DNA from: DATCLS01 sp035265325
GTDB lineage: Bacteria > Actinomycetota > Acidimicrobiia > Acidimicrobiales > VFJN01
Assembly (NCBI GenBank): GCA_035265325.1
Contig: DATFOS010000143.1
Location: 18,323 to 82,322 of the forward strand
Direction of reading: 5' to 3'
DNA: 64,000 nt
Position numbers and translations under genes: made by a program. This document shows positions 10,482 through 19,392 of this stretch, one piece after another. Each line of letters opens with the position of its first letter. Positions within the stretch are counted from its first letter, which is position 1. The notes beneath the pieces were generated by a model, which was not told the DNA's origin, did not search any database, and worked only from the letters and a program-made list of their open reading frames with translations.

Positions 10482-11366
10482 ATGACCGGCTGGCGACTCT
10501 GGTGGGCGGGTGCCCGTCCCCGCACCCTGCCGGTGGCGGTCGTCCCGGTCCTGGTGGGGACCGCCTGCGCCGCCGGGCGCACCGACGTGGTCGCCTGGCG
10601 GGCCGTGGCGGCCCTGGTCGTGGCGCTCGCCCTCCAGGTGGCGACGAACTTCGCCAACGACTACAGCGACGGTGTCCGGGGGACCGACAGCGACGAGCGC
10701 CGGGTCGGCCCCGTCCGGCTCGTCGGCTCGGGCCTGGCCTCACCGAGGGCGGTGAGGCGGGCCGCACTGCTGGCCTTCGCCGTGGCGGGGGTCGCGGGCC
10801 TCGCCCTGACCGCCGCCGTGGGCTGGGAGCTGCTCGTCGTCGGCGTGTTCGCCATCGCCGCCGGCTGGTTCTACACCGGCGGCCCCTCGCCCTACGGCTA
10901 CATGGGGCTGGGTGAGGTGTTCGTGTTCACCTTCTTCGGCGTGGTGGCCACGGCCGGCTCGGCCTACGTCCAGGAGGAGGCACTGTCCGGCCTGGCCCTC
11001 GCGGCCAGCGTGCCGGTGGGCTTCCTGGCCACGGCCCTGCTCGTCGTCAACAACCTGCGGGACATCCCGGGCGACACCGTGTCGGGCAAGCGCACGCTGG
11101 CGGTCCGGCTGGGCGACGCCCGCACCCGCTGGTTCTACGTCGCCCTGCTGGTCGGGGCCATGGTGATGGTCCCGCTGGTGGCCGGGCTGGGGGAGCGGCC
11201 CGCCGCCGTGCTGGCGCTCGCCGCCACGGTCCCGGCCCGCCGGCCGGTGCTGGCGGTGCTGCGGGGCGACCGCGGGCCGGACCTCATCCCCGTCCTGGTG
11301 GACACCGGCCGCATCCAGCTGCTCTACGGCGCCCTCTTCGCCCTGGGCCTCTGGCTCTCGGCCTGA
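10482..11366 (+). CDS. menA: 1,4-dihydroxy-2-naphthoate polyprenyltransferase MenA
   Basis: Membrane prenyltransferase that attaches the isoprenoid tail to 1,4-dihydroxy-2-naphthoate, giving demethylmenaquinone. 294 residues with eight to nine hydrophobic helices. The Asp-rich prenyl-diphosphate site is seen as NFANDYSDGVRGTDSD near residue 65, and a second conserved site as NNLRDIPGD with the following KRTLAVRLG. The start ATG 10482 is preceded by TAACCT at 10467-10472. It stands alone on the + strand and meets the convergent F420 reductase gene after 18 bases. Confidence 0.93.
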   Translation: MTGWRLWWAGARPRTLPVAVVPVLVGTACAAGRTDVVAWRAVAALVVALALQVATNFANDYSDGVRGTDSDERRVGPVRLVGSGLASPRAVRRAALLAFAVAGVAGLALTAAVGWELLVVGVFAIAAGWFYTGGPSPYGYMGLGEVFVFTFFGVVATAGSAYVQEEALSGLALAASVPVGFLATALLVVNNLRDIPGDTVSGKRTLAVRLGDARTRWFYVALLVGAMVMVPLVAGLGERPAAVLALAATVPARRPVLAVLRGDRGPDLIPVLVDTGRIQLLYGALFALGLWLSA

Positions 11367-11384
11367 GCGGGCCCTGCCGAGCCC

Positions 11385-12053
11385 TCAGACCACCGAGGGG
11401 CCGGGGAGCGGGCCACCCTCGTGGAGGGCGCGCACGTAGGCCAGGGCGTCGCCGAGGTGGTACTCCTCGCCGTAGACGGCACCGGGCCGGCGGGGGGCCT
11501 CCAGCGGGCCGGACTCGGCCAGCGGGCCGATGCGGGCCGGCACGAACCCGGCGTCGTCGATGAGCCGCTCGGCCACCGCCACCGTGTCCTCGACGTCGTC
11601 GCAGGCGTGGAACATCACGACCCGGTCGGGCCCGACCCGGCCGGCGGCGGACGCCTGGAAGCCGGCCGTCAGCGTGTTGAAGGCCTTGACCACGCGCCCG
11701 TCGGGGATCCGCTTGGCGTTGAACTGCGCCGAGGTCAGGCCGTGTGGCGGCTCGACCCAGCCGGACGGGCCGAACGGGTTGTTGGCGTCGATGACCACCC
11801 GATTGTCGAGCGGCCCGGCGACCTCGATGGCGTCGTGCAGCGCGCCCCACGGCACGGCGAAGAACACGACCTCGCCGAAGGCCACTGCCTGGGGCGCGGT
11901 GCCGGTCGGGGTGTCGGGGCCGACGGCGTCCGCGGCCGCGGCCAGCGAGGCCGGACTGCGGGTGTGGCTCAGGAAGACCTCGTGGCCGGCGGCGGCCAGG
12001 AGGCGAGCTGCGTTGGTGCCGATCCTCCCGGCGCCGACGAAGCCGATTTTCAT
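11385..12053 (-). CDS. NADPH-dependent F420 reductase-type oxidoreductase
   Basis: 222 residues with an N-terminal Rossmann fold whose GxGxxG-type loop is MKIGFVGAGRIGTNAARLL. VIDANNPFG and RVVKAFNTL are characteristic of the COG2085 group, which includes F420:NADP+ oxidoreductases. The likely reaction is hydride transfer between F420 and NADP(H), but close relatives act on other substrates. An F420-type LLM oxidoreductase elsewhere in the window (50.2 kb) makes F420 use plausible. ATG 12053 has only a weak purine-rich stretch upstream. It lies 49 bases downstream of menH on the same strand. Confidence 0.78.
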   Translation of the reverse strand: MKIGFVGAGRIGTNAARLLAAAGHEVFLSHTRSPASLAAAADAVGPDTPTGTAPQAVAFGEVVFFAVPWGALHDAIEVAGPLDNRVVIDANNPFGPSGWVEPPHGLTSAQFNAKRIPDGRVVKAFNTLTAGFQASAAGRVGPDRVVMFHACDDVEDTVAVAERLIDDAGFVPARIGPLAESGPLEAPRRPGAVYGEEYHLGDALAYVRALHEGGPLPGPSVV

Positions 12054-12102
12054 GTCGTCGTCTCTCTGTGGCGTCGTGTCCGCGCACCTCGGCAGGGGGA
12101 CA

Positions 12103-12954
12103 TCATGACCGGTGTTGCCCGTGGAGCCAGCCCCGGAGCAGGGCCGTGAACGCCGCCGGGCGCTCCAGGTGGGCGGCGTGGCCGGCGCCCGGGATCGTCC
12201 GCGCGACGGCGCTCGGGCCGATGCGCCGCGCCACCCGCTCGGCGACGGCCGAGTACTTCACGTCCTCGGCCCCGGCCACGGCGAGGACCGGGATCGGCCG
12301 TGGGCCGCCGGCCAGTCCCGGGAGGCGGTCCCACAGCGGGGCCTGCGCGCCGGTTCCAGTCAGCTCGAGGCTGGCGGCGAGGCCCTCGGCCGTGTTGCGG
12401 CGGCGCTCGTCGTCGAACCGGGCCCAGCTCGGCAGGCCGGCGAACAGCGGGAGGGCCAGCCAGCGGTCGAGGAAAGCGTCCACGCCGTCCCGGCGGAGAT
12501 CGTCGGCGAGCCGCGCGTCGGACGCCCGGCGCTCGGCCCGCTCGGCGGCGTCCTCGATCCCCGGATGGGCGCCGATCAGGACCAGCCCGCCCACCACGTC
12601 CGGGTGGTCCAGCGCCACGTGCAGCGCCACCCGCCCGCCCATCGAGTAGCCGACCCAGACCGGCGGGCCCCCGTGGACGGCTCCCACCTCGGGGCCGCCG
12701 GCCCCCGGTCCGCGCTCGGGCTGCGGCTCGGCGAGCGCCTCCCGGATCGCCTCGGCCGCCAGGCGGGCGGTCGCCGGCAGGTCGGCCCGGACGTCCGCCG
12801 ACCCGCCGTGCCCGGGGGCGTCCGGCGCCAGGACCAGGTGGTCGCGGGCCAGGTCGTCGCCCACCGGCCCCCAGCAACGCCCGGTCTGCGTGAAGCCGTG
12901 CAGCAGGACGATCGCGGGCCCGCCGCCCCGTCGTTCCACGTGCAGGCCGGTCAT
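12103..12954 (-). CDS. menH: Alpha/beta hydrolase, probable SHCHC synthase MenH
   Basis: 283 residues with a standard alpha/beta hydrolase core: oxyanion-hole LLHGFTQTGRCW, nucleophile elbow GYSMGG, and a C-terminal GAGHAAHLERP carrying the catalytic His. MenH removes pyruvate from SEPHCHC to give SHCHC. The naming rests on the match to this hydrolase group plus position, because the gene diverges from menD (the previous enzyme) with 99 bases between starts. A general esterase remains possible. ATG 12954 is the natural start; the open frame upstream is a shadow of menD. Confidence 0.75.
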   Translation of the reverse strand: MTGLHVERRGGGPAIVLLHGFTQTGRCWGPVGDDLARDHLVLAPDAPGHGGSADVRADLPATARLAAEAIREALAEPQPERGPGAGGPEVGAVHGGPPVWVGYSMGGRVALHVALDHPDVVGGLVLIGAHPGIEDAAERAERRASDARLADDLRRDGVDAFLDRWLALPLFAGLPSWARFDDERRRNTAEGLAASLELTGTGAQAPLWDRLPGLAGGPRPIPVLAVAGAEDVKYSAVAERVARRIGPSAVARTIPGAGHAAHLERPAAFTALLRGWLHGQHRS

Positions 12955-13053
12955 GGCCGGATGCTGCCACGCTCCGTCGCCGGGGAGCCCGTCGGCCCCG
13001 CCGGAGGGAAGCAGGTGCGGTGGAGGGGCGTCGGCCGGGCACGATGGGTGGCG

Positions 13054-14862
13054 ATGACCGCCGCCGACTCGCCCGAGCCCCCCGGCCCGCCCGCTCGCCC
13101 GCAGGACGTCCAGGCCACGTCCGCCGCCACGCTGGTCGACGAGTGGGCGCGGGCCGGGGTGACCGAGGCCGTCGTGTGCCCGGGCTCCCGGTCCACGCCG
13201 CTGGCGCTGGCGATCGCCGCGGGCGACCTGGCCATGCACGTCCACCAGGACGAGCGCTCGGCGGCGTTCCTGGCCCTCGGCCTCGGCCTGGCCACGGGCC
13301 GCCCGGCGGTGGTGGTGGTCACGAGCGGGACCGCGGCGACCGAGCTCCACCCCGCCGTGGTCGAGGCGCACCAGGCGGGCGTGCCGATGATCGTGTGCAC
13401 GGCCGACCGCCCCCCGGAGCTGCAGGACGTCGGCGGCCCGCAAGTCATCGACCAGGTCCACCTCTACGGCCGGGCGGTCCGCTGGTTCGCGGAGCCGGGC
13501 GTGCCGTCGGCGGACAGCGCCGCCCGGTGGCGCCCGCTGGCGGCCCGGGCCGTGGCGGAGGCGACCGGCACCCACCCCGGCCCGGTCCACCTCAACCTCG
13601 CCTTCCGCGAGCCCCTGGTGGGCGAGGCCGGCCCGCTGCCGTTGCCCCGCCCGGGCGGCGGGGCCTGGACCGTCGTCGCGACCGCGGCGGAAGGCGGGTC
13701 GATCGGCCCGGCGTCGGTCCTGTCGGAGCTGGCCGGGCGCCGGGGCGTGATCGTGGCCGGGGCGGGGAGCGGCGACGGCGACGCCGTCCACGCCCTGGCG
13801 GAGTCGCTGGGCTGGCCGGTCCTGGCCGAGCCCCGCGCCCCGGCGTGGCGCCCGGCCCCGGCGACGGTGGCGCACCTCGACGCCGTGCTGCGCTCGGACC
13901 GGGCCCGGGCGCAATTGCGCCCCGAGGTGGTCCTCCGGCTGGGGCCGCCGCCGGCCTCCCGGGTCGTGAACGAGTGGCTGGCCGCCTCCGGGGCGGAGGA
14001 GGTCGTCGTGGCCGGAGCGTCCTGGTCCGACCCGCCGGCCACCGCCACCACGATCGTCCGGGCCCCCGCGCCCGGGGCGGTGTCCGCCTGGGCGGCGTCG
14101 CTGGCGGCCGTGGCCTCGGCCGAGTCCGCGGACGACGGTGGCCTCCGGCCGGCCCCGCCGGCGTGGCGGGCGGCGTGGCGGGCGGCGTCCGACGCCGCCG
14201 AGGCCACGGTGGCGGCCCACCTCGCCGCCGGCGCGGCCGGGCCCGACGAGCCCGCCGGGCCGAGCGAGCCCGCCGTCGCCCGTGAGCTAGTGGCGGCGCT
14301 GCCGGACGGTGCCACCCTCGTCGTCTCGTCGTCGATGCCGGTGCGGGACGTCGAGCGCTACGCCGCCCCCCGCACGGGCCTGCGGGTCGTCGCCAACCGG
14401 GGCGCCAACGGGATCGACGGCGTGGTGTCAACGGCCGTCGGCGTGGCGATCGGCAGCGCGGCCCCCACGGCGCTCCTGATCGGGGACATCGCCTTCCTGC
14501 ACGACAGCAACGGCCTGCTCGGCGCCCTGGGCCGGCCGATCGACCTCGTGTGCGTGGTCGTGGACAACGACGGTGGCGGCATCTTCTCGTTCCTGCCGCA
14601 GGCCACGATCGTCGAGCCGACCCGCTTCGAGGCCCTGTTCGGCACGCCCCACGGCCTCGACCTGACCGCCCTGGCGGCCGCCTACGGCGCCGAGGCCCGC
14701 CGCCTGCCACCGGACGCCGACGTCGCGACCGAGGCCCGGGGGGCCCTGGCCAAGGGCGGCCTCCACGTCCTCGTGATCCCCACCGACCGCGCCGCCAACG
14801 TCACGATGCACGCCACCCTCGACCGGGCCGTCGCCGACGCGGTCGACCGGGCGCTGGCGTAG
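13054..14862 (+). CDS. menD: SEPHCHC synthase MenD
   Basis: Thiamine-diphosphate enzyme that joins 2-oxoglutarate to isochorismate. 602 residues, slightly long because of a Pro-rich N-terminus (~20 residues) and Ala-rich linkers. Diagnostic motifs are VCPGSRSTPLALAI, HQDERSAAFLALG (the ThDP-activating Glu), VVVTSGTAATELHPAV, ADRPPELQDVGGPQ and, in the C-terminal ThDP domain, IGDIAFLHDSNGLL and VVDNDGGGIFSFLPQ. ATG 13054 was chosen; GTG 13048 in the same frame is an alternative. The GNAT gene follows after 10 bases. Confidence 0.95.
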   Translation: MTAADSPEPPGPPARPQDVQATSAATLVDEWARAGVTEAVVCPGSRSTPLALAIAAGDLAMHVHQDERSAAFLALGLGLATGRPAVVVVTSGTAATELHPAVVEAHQAGVPMIVCTADRPPELQDVGGPQVIDQVHLYGRAVRWFAEPGVPSADSAARWRPLAARAVAEATGTHPGPVHLNLAFREPLVGEAGPLPLPRPGGGAWTVVATAAEGGSIGPASVLSELAGRRGVIVAGAGSGDGDAVHALAESLGWPVLAEPRAPAWRPAPATVAHLDAVLRSDRARAQLRPEVVLRLGPPPASRVVNEWLAASGAEEVVVAGASWSDPPATATTIVRAPAPGAVSAWAASLAAVASAESADDGGLRPAPPAWRAAWRAASDAAEATVAAHLAAGAAGPDEPAGPSEPAVARELVAALPDGATLVVSSSMPVRDVERYAAPRTGLRVVANRGANGIDGVVSTAVGVAIGSAAPTALLIGDIAFLHDSNGLLGALGRPIDLVCVVVDNDGGGIFSFLPQATIVEPTRFEALFGTPHGLDLTALAAAYGAEARRLPPDADVATEARGALAKGGLHVLVIPTDRAANVTMHATLDRAVADAVDRALA

Positions 14863-14872
14863 GCCCGGCCGC

Positions 14873-15388
14873 GTGACGGTGGAGGTCCGGCCCGGGCGGC
14901 CCGAGGACGGCGAGGCGCTGCGGGCCATCGAGCGGGCGGCCGGCGAGCGATTCAGGACGGTGGGGCTGGGCTGGGTGGCCGACGACGAGCCGACGTCCGT
15001 CGCCGCGCTGGCCGCCTACGCCGCCGACGGGCGGTCGTGGGTGGCGGTCGACGCCGCCGGCACGCCGGTCGGCTACCTGATCGCCGAGGTCGTGGACGGC
15101 TGCGCCCACGTCGAGCAGGTCAGCGTGGCGCCGTCGGCCCAGGGCACCGGCGTCGGGCGGGCGCTGCTCGACGCCGTCGGCGGCTGGGCCGCGGCGGCGG
15201 GGCGCCCGGCCGTCACCCTGACCACGTTCGCGGACGTCCCGTGGAACCGGCCGCTGTACGAGCACCTCGGCTTCCGGGTCGTCGCCGAGGAGGAGATCGG
15301 GCCGGGGCTGGCCGCCGTACGCGCGGCCGAGGCGGCCCACGGCCTGGACCCCGCCACCCGCGCGTGCATGCGCCTCGACCTGGCCTGA
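14873..15388 (+). CDS. GNAT family N-acetyltransferase
   Basis: 171 residues. The acetyl-CoA binding core is visible as VSVAPSAQGTGVGRALLDAV (Q/RxxGxG/A pattern) followed by NRPLYEHLGFRVV. Substrate unknown; GNATs acylate amino groups of small molecules, antibiotics or proteins. It starts with GTG 14873, 10 bases after menD and probably co-transcribed with it, but no link to quinone synthesis is evident. It converges with menF, with 14 bases between stops. Confidence 0.88.
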   Translation: MTVEVRPGRPEDGEALRAIERAAGERFRTVGLGWVADDEPTSVAALAAYAADGRSWVAVDAAGTPVGYLIAEVVDGCAHVEQVSVAPSAQGTGVGRALLDAVGGWAAAAGRPAVTLTTFADVPWNRPLYEHLGFRVVAEEEIGPGLAAVRAAEAAHGLDPATRACMRLDLA

Positions 15389-15402
15389 CGTCGCCGCCGC
15401 CG

Positions 15403-16665
15403 TCAGGGGCGGACGAGCGCGGTGAGGAGGGCCTCGAACTTCGCGTTGGTCTCCGCCAGCTCGGCAGCCGGGTCGCTGTCGGGCACGACCCCGTTGCCGG
15501 CCACCACCCGGGCCGACCCGCCGGACAGCTCGGCCGCCCGCAGCGTGACCGCCCAGGCGCCGTTGCCGGCCGCGTCGACCCAGCCGCACGTGCCGGCGTA
15601 ACGGCCGCGGTCGAACCCCTCGTGGTCGAGGATCCAGGCGATGGCGTCGTCCCGCGGCGAGCCCGCGACGGCCGGCGTCGGGTGCAGCGCCGCGACCAGC
15701 TCGAGCACCGAGGGCGCCGGGCGGGACAGTCGCCCCTGGACCAGCGTGGCCAGGTGCTGGACGTTGGCCACGGCGACCACCGATGGCTCGGCCTCGTAGT
15801 CGAGGTACGAGCACCACGGCAGCAGCGTGTCGTGGACCATGTCGATCGTGACCTGGTGCTCCTGGCGGTCCTTGGCGGACGCCAGCAGCGAGGCCGCCAG
15901 CCGCTGGTCGGTCGTGGGGTCGCCGCCACGGGGCGCGGTCCCTGCCATCGGGTGGGAGCGGACCACGTCGCCGGCCCGGGACACCAGCAGCTCGGGCGAG
16001 GCGGCGAGCAGGCCGTCCATGGACACCACGTGGCAGCCGGGGAAGCGCCGGCGCAGGTACGTCAGCACGGCGAACGGGTCGAACGGCCGGTCGGCGGTGA
16101 GGGCCAGCTCGCGGGCGAGGACCACCTTGTCCATGGCGCCGCCGTCCAGCTCCTTCGTGGCCCGCTCGACGAGCGCGCACCAGTCCTCGGGGTCCAGGGC
16201 GGACGCCACGGTCACCTGCCGGGGTCGCGGCAGGGCAGCCGGCGGGGCGGCGCCGACCACCGTGGCGGCCAGCCCGTCGTGGGCAGCGTCGCCGCCGGAC
16301 GACGCGGCGACCGTCGTGACCCAGCACGTGCCGTCCTCGGACCGGCCGACCACCACGGACGGGACCACCAGACGGGCCGCCGCCGTCGGCTCGAACGGCC
16401 GGGCGCCGAACGCCACCGGCCCGCAGCCGGGACCGGTGAGCCCCTCCTCGACCGCGCACGGGATCGCTGCCAGCGCCGACGCCACCGTCGCTGCGGCGGC
16501 GGCCGGGTCGCCGGCCGGCCAGTCGAGGGCCAGGGCCGCACCACGGCCCGCCACGCCGACCCGGTCGCGCTCGAACAGCCATCCGTCCCGCCCGGCCACG
16601 ACCAGCAGGTCGGCGTCGGAGTCGAGCCGCCTGGTGCGGGCCACGAGCCCGTCCGCCGCGCTCAC
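15403..16665 (-). CDS. menF: Isochorismate synthase MenF
   Basis: Converts chorismate to isochorismate, the entry step to menaquinone. 420 residues in the chorismate-binding fold. Diagnostic segments are KVVLARELAL, ASPELLVSR, SHPMAGTAPRGGD, ASAKDRQEHQVTIDMV, LHPTPAVAGSP, YAGTCGWVDAAGNG and VVAGNGVVPDSDP, the Mg2+/chorismate site. Its neighbours distinguish it from anthranilate synthase, which is encoded separately at 36.8 kb. The start GTG 16665 overlaps the upstream menG stop by 4 bases (GTGA), so the two are translationally coupled. Confidence 0.93.
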   Translation of the reverse strand: MSAADGLVARTRRLDSDADLLVVAGRDGWLFERDRVGVAGRGAALALDWPAGDPAAAAATVASALAAIPCAVEEGLTGPGCGPVAFGARPFEPTAAARLVVPSVVVGRSEDGTCWVTTVAASSGGDAAHDGLAATVVGAAPPAALPRPRQVTVASALDPEDWCALVERATKELDGGAMDKVVLARELALTADRPFDPFAVLTYLRRRFPGCHVVSMDGLLAASPELLVSRAGDVVRSHPMAGTAPRGGDPTTDQRLAASLLASAKDRQEHQVTIDMVHDTLLPWCSYLDYEAEPSVVAVANVQHLATLVQGRLSRPAPSVLELVAALHPTPAVAGSPRDDAIAWILDHEGFDRGRYAGTCGWVDAAGNGAWAVTLRAAELSGGSARVVAGNGVVPDSDPAAELAETNAKFEALLTALVRP

Positions 16666-17381
16666 GACGCCCTCGTGGCCGTCAGGAGCTGGGCGATGCC
16701 GACCGAGAAGACCGTCCGCTCGACGTCGACGAAGCCGGCGGCCCGGATCATCGCCAGCAGGTCGTCCGGCTCGGGGAGGTAGGCGACCGAGCGCGGGAGG
16801 TAGCGGTAGGCGCCGCCGTCGGACAGCAGCCCGCCGATCAGCGGCACCACCTTGCCGAAGTAGACGGCGTGGCCGGCGCGCAGGACCGGGTTGGGCGGCG
16901 TGGCCACCTCCAGCAGGGCGATGCGGCCGCCGGGGCGGACGGCCCGGGCGATCGAAGCCAGGAACGGCTCGAGCGCCACGAAGTTCCGCAGGGCGAAGCC
17001 GCACGTCACGCCGTCGAGGCCGCCGTCGCGTACGGGCAGCGACAGGGCGTCGCCCTGGACCAGCGGCACCCGCGTCCGGGCGTTGGCCAGCATCCCGAAG
17101 GACAGGTCGACGCCGATCGGCGACAGGCCCGAGTCCTTCAGCTCGTCGCACAGGTCGCCGGTCCCGCAGGCCAGGTCGGCGACCACGGAGCCCGCGGACA
17201 AGCCCAGCGCCCGCACCGTCTTGCGGCGCCAGCCCACGTCCATCCGGAAGGTCATGACCCGGTTCACGAGGTCGTAGCGCGGGGCGATGGCGTCGAACAT
17301 CGCCCGCACCGCCTTCACCTTCTCCTCCCCCTGGGGCAGCGGTTCGGTGGCGGCGGGCGAGGTGGGGGGCATCCCCGTCAT
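16662..17381 (-). CDS. menG: Demethylmenaquinone methyltransferase MenG/UbiE
   Basis: SAM-dependent C-methylation of demethylmenaquinone, the last step of the pathway. 239 residues. Family motifs: MFDAIAPRYDLVNRVMTF, the SAM loop VVADLACGTGDLC, and VTCGFALRNF, followed by the PGGRIALLEVATP segment. ATG 17381 was selected; ATG 17372 is three codons inside and also possible. It is the first gene of the menG-menF unit and diverges from the M50 protease gene. Confidence 0.94.
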   Translation of the reverse strand: MTGMPPTSPAATEPLPQGEEKVKAVRAMFDAIAPRYDLVNRVMTFRMDVGWRRKTVRALGLSAGSVVADLACGTGDLCDELKDSGLSPIGVDLSFGMLANARTRVPLVQGDALSLPVRDGGLDGVTCGFALRNFVALEPFLASIARAVRPGGRIALLEVATPPNPVLRAGHAVYFGKVVPLIGGLLSDGGAYRYLPRSVAYLPEPDDLLAMIRAAGFVDVERTVFSVGIAQLLTATRAS

Positions 17382-17459
17382 GCTACGGAGCCGTCGCTCG
17401 CCCGGCCGACAACCCCTGGTCGGGGGCCGCACCGTGTCCGGACCGCGTACGCTGCGCCC

Positions 17460-18863
17460 GTGAACTCGCGAGCGCACTTCCGGATCTTCGGCGTCCCGGT
17501 GCGGGTCGAACCGTTCTTCGTCATCGTCGCCGTGCTGTTCGGCATGCAGCTCGAGCCGCTCTGGCTCGTGTTCGCCTGGGTGCTGATCACGTTCCTGGCG
17601 ATCCTGATCCACGAGTTGGGCCACGCCTTCACCTTCCGTGCCTTCGGGCAGCGCTCGGCGGTGGTGCTCCACGGGTTCGGCGGCTTCACGGTCCCGACGG
17701 GCGCGCGGGTGCGCCTGTCCCGCGGCAAGTCGATCGTCGTCAGCCTGTCCGGGGCGATCGTCCAGCTGCTGGTGGTGTGGCTGCCCGCCCGCTTCGCGTC
17801 GCAGACCGACTGGGCTCAGGCCGAGGGGCGCGCCTGGGCCTTCTCCGACGACTTCAGCTGGTGGCCGATCCTCGAGATCCTGCAGTTCGTGGGCCTGTGG
17901 TGGGCGGTGTTCAACCTGCTGCCGATCCGTCCGCTCGACGGCGGCCACGTCTCCGAGGAGCTGATCGGCTTCGAGAACGCCTGCCGGCTGTCGATCGCCG
18001 CCGCCGCAGTGGCCGCCTTCGTCGCCTACCGCGAGTTCACGTTCTTCGGCCTCTTGTTCTTCGCCCTGCTCGGGTTCCTGAACTTCCGGGACCTGCGCGA
18101 GGGCCGGCACGCCACCGCCTTCGACATCGAGGCGCCCCAGGCCGCCGGCGGCGGCCCACCGGGCAAGGCGGGGAAGGCGAACCCCCGCAACCCCCTCCGC
18201 AAGCCGTCGCGCCGTCGCGGCGGCGCCAACCTGCAGGTCGTGCGCCCGCCGGGTGGGGGGCCCGTGCCCGACCTCACGCCGCGGCCCCGCAGCGGCGAAT
18301 CCGAGTCGCTGGCCTGGAACGCCCTGCGCAGCGGCGACGGCGCGAAGGCCTCGTCGATCATCGAGCGGGCCGGCGGCGGGGTGAACCCCTTCCTCCGCGC
18401 CAGCGCCGCGCTGCTGGTCGGCCCGGCCGAGATGGCTGACGACCTGTTCGAGTCGGCCTACCGCACCGAGCCGGGCGGCCCGCCCAACCTGGTCCCGGCC
18501 ACGCTCCTGGCCGACCAGGGCCGGGCGGTCGCGGTGGCGTCGCGCCTCGTCGAGGCCAAGCCGGAGGGCCTCGAGGCGGCCGGCGGGCTCCAGACCCACC
18601 TGCACTACGCCGAGCGCTTCCGCGCCGCCGCCGAGGTGGGCGAGAAGGTGTTCGAGGCCGGGCCGCGCAGCAAGGCGCAGACGGCGTTCGAGGTCGCGTG
18701 CTCGTGGGCACGGGCCGGGAACGCCGACGTCGCCCTGCGCTGGGTGGGCATCGCCGTCGACGCCGGGTTCCGGGCGCCGGGCCTGCTCGACAGCGAGCCC
18801 GACCTGGCGCCCGTCCGCTCGCTGCCCGGGTGGGCCGCGGTCCGGTCGCGCCTCTCGGCCTAG
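17460..18863 (+). CDS. Site-2 protease family (M50) membrane metalloprotease with repeat-like C-terminal domain
   Basis: 467 residues. The N-terminal half is polytopic, with the zinc motif HELGH in ILIHELGHAFTFRAFG and the third-ligand motif NLLPIRPLDGG. These are the catalytic elements of intramembrane S2P-type proteases, which usually cut membrane-bound regulators. After ~25 residues of basic linker the C-terminal ~190 residues are soluble and look like degenerate TPR helices, ending in LLDSEPDLAPVRSLPGW. Such a domain could present or measure substrates (inference). GTG 17460 lies 6 bases after a TACGCT -10-like hexamer (17448-17453). Confidence 0.87.
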   Translation: MNSRAHFRIFGVPVRVEPFFVIVAVLFGMQLEPLWLVFAWVLITFLAILIHELGHAFTFRAFGQRSAVVLHGFGGFTVPTGARVRLSRGKSIVVSLSGAIVQLLVVWLPARFASQTDWAQAEGRAWAFSDDFSWWPILEILQFVGLWWAVFNLLPIRPLDGGHVSEELIGFENACRLSIAAAAVAAFVAYREFTFFGLLFFALLGFLNFRDLREGRHATAFDIEAPQAAGGGPPGKAGKANPRNPLRKPSRRRGGANLQVVRPPGGGPVPDLTPRPRSGESESLAWNALRSGDGAKASSIIERAGGGVNPFLRASAALLVGPAEMADDLFESAYRTEPGGPPNLVPATLLADQGRAVAVASRLVEAKPEGLEAAGGLQTHLHYAERFRAAAEVGEKVFEAGPRSKAQTAFEVACSWARAGNADVALRWVGIAVDAGFRAPGLLDSEPDLAPVRSLPGWAAVRSRLSA

Positions 18864-18891
18864 GGCGGGCCCGGCGGTGTCCAGCGCACTG

Positions 18892-19350
18892 TCAGGCGTA
18901 GTAGCGGTAGACGACGTCGGCGACGCAGCTCGGCTTGGTGGCGTCCTCGGTCTCGAGGGTGGCGCGCACCGTCAGCTGGACGCCGCCCGTCACCTCCTCG
19001 AGCCCGACCAGCTCGCCGCTCATGCGCAGCTTGGCCCCGACCGGGACCGGCGACGGGAAGCGGACCTTCTCGCAGCCGTAGTTCACGCCCATCGAGATCC
19101 CGTGCACGACGAGGATCTGCGGCAGCAGGACGGGGATCAGCGACAGCGTCAGGTAGCCGTGGGCGATCGGCCCGCCGAACGGGCTCTCCCGCCGGGCGCG
19201 CTCGGGGTCGACGTGGATCCACTGGTGGTCGCCGGTGGCCTCGGCGAAGAGGTTCACCCGCTCCTGGGTGACCTCCGTGTAGTCGGTGCTCCCCAGCTGC
19301 GTGCCGACCAGGTCCCGCAGGCCGTCGATGCCGTTCACCGTCGTCGTCAT
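18892..19350 (-). CDS. MaoC family hot-dog dehydratase
   Basis: 152 residues in a single hot-dog fold. The hydratase-2 signature is present: FAEATGDHQWIHVDPERA carrying the catalytic Asp/His pair, then GGPIAHGYLTLSL. Proteins like this hydrate 2-enoyl-CoAs or 2-enoyl thioesters; the exact substrate is not known. ATG 19350 was chosen; ATG 19377 would add MVSFGKIAH. A CAAGAT hexamer 7 bases upstream of 19350 is a weak -10 candidate. It diverges from the nucleotidyltransferase gene. Confidence 0.88.
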   Translation of the reverse strand: MTTTVNGIDGLRDLVGTQLGSTDYTEVTQERVNLFAEATGDHQWIHVDPERARRESPFGGPIAHGYLTLSLIPVLLPQILVVHGISMGVNYGCEKVRFPSPVPVGAKLRMSGELVGLEEVTGGVQLTVRATLETEDATKPSCVADVVYRYYA

Positions 19351-19392
19351 GTGGGCGATCTTGCCAAAGCTCACCATGACTGACCCGGTGCG

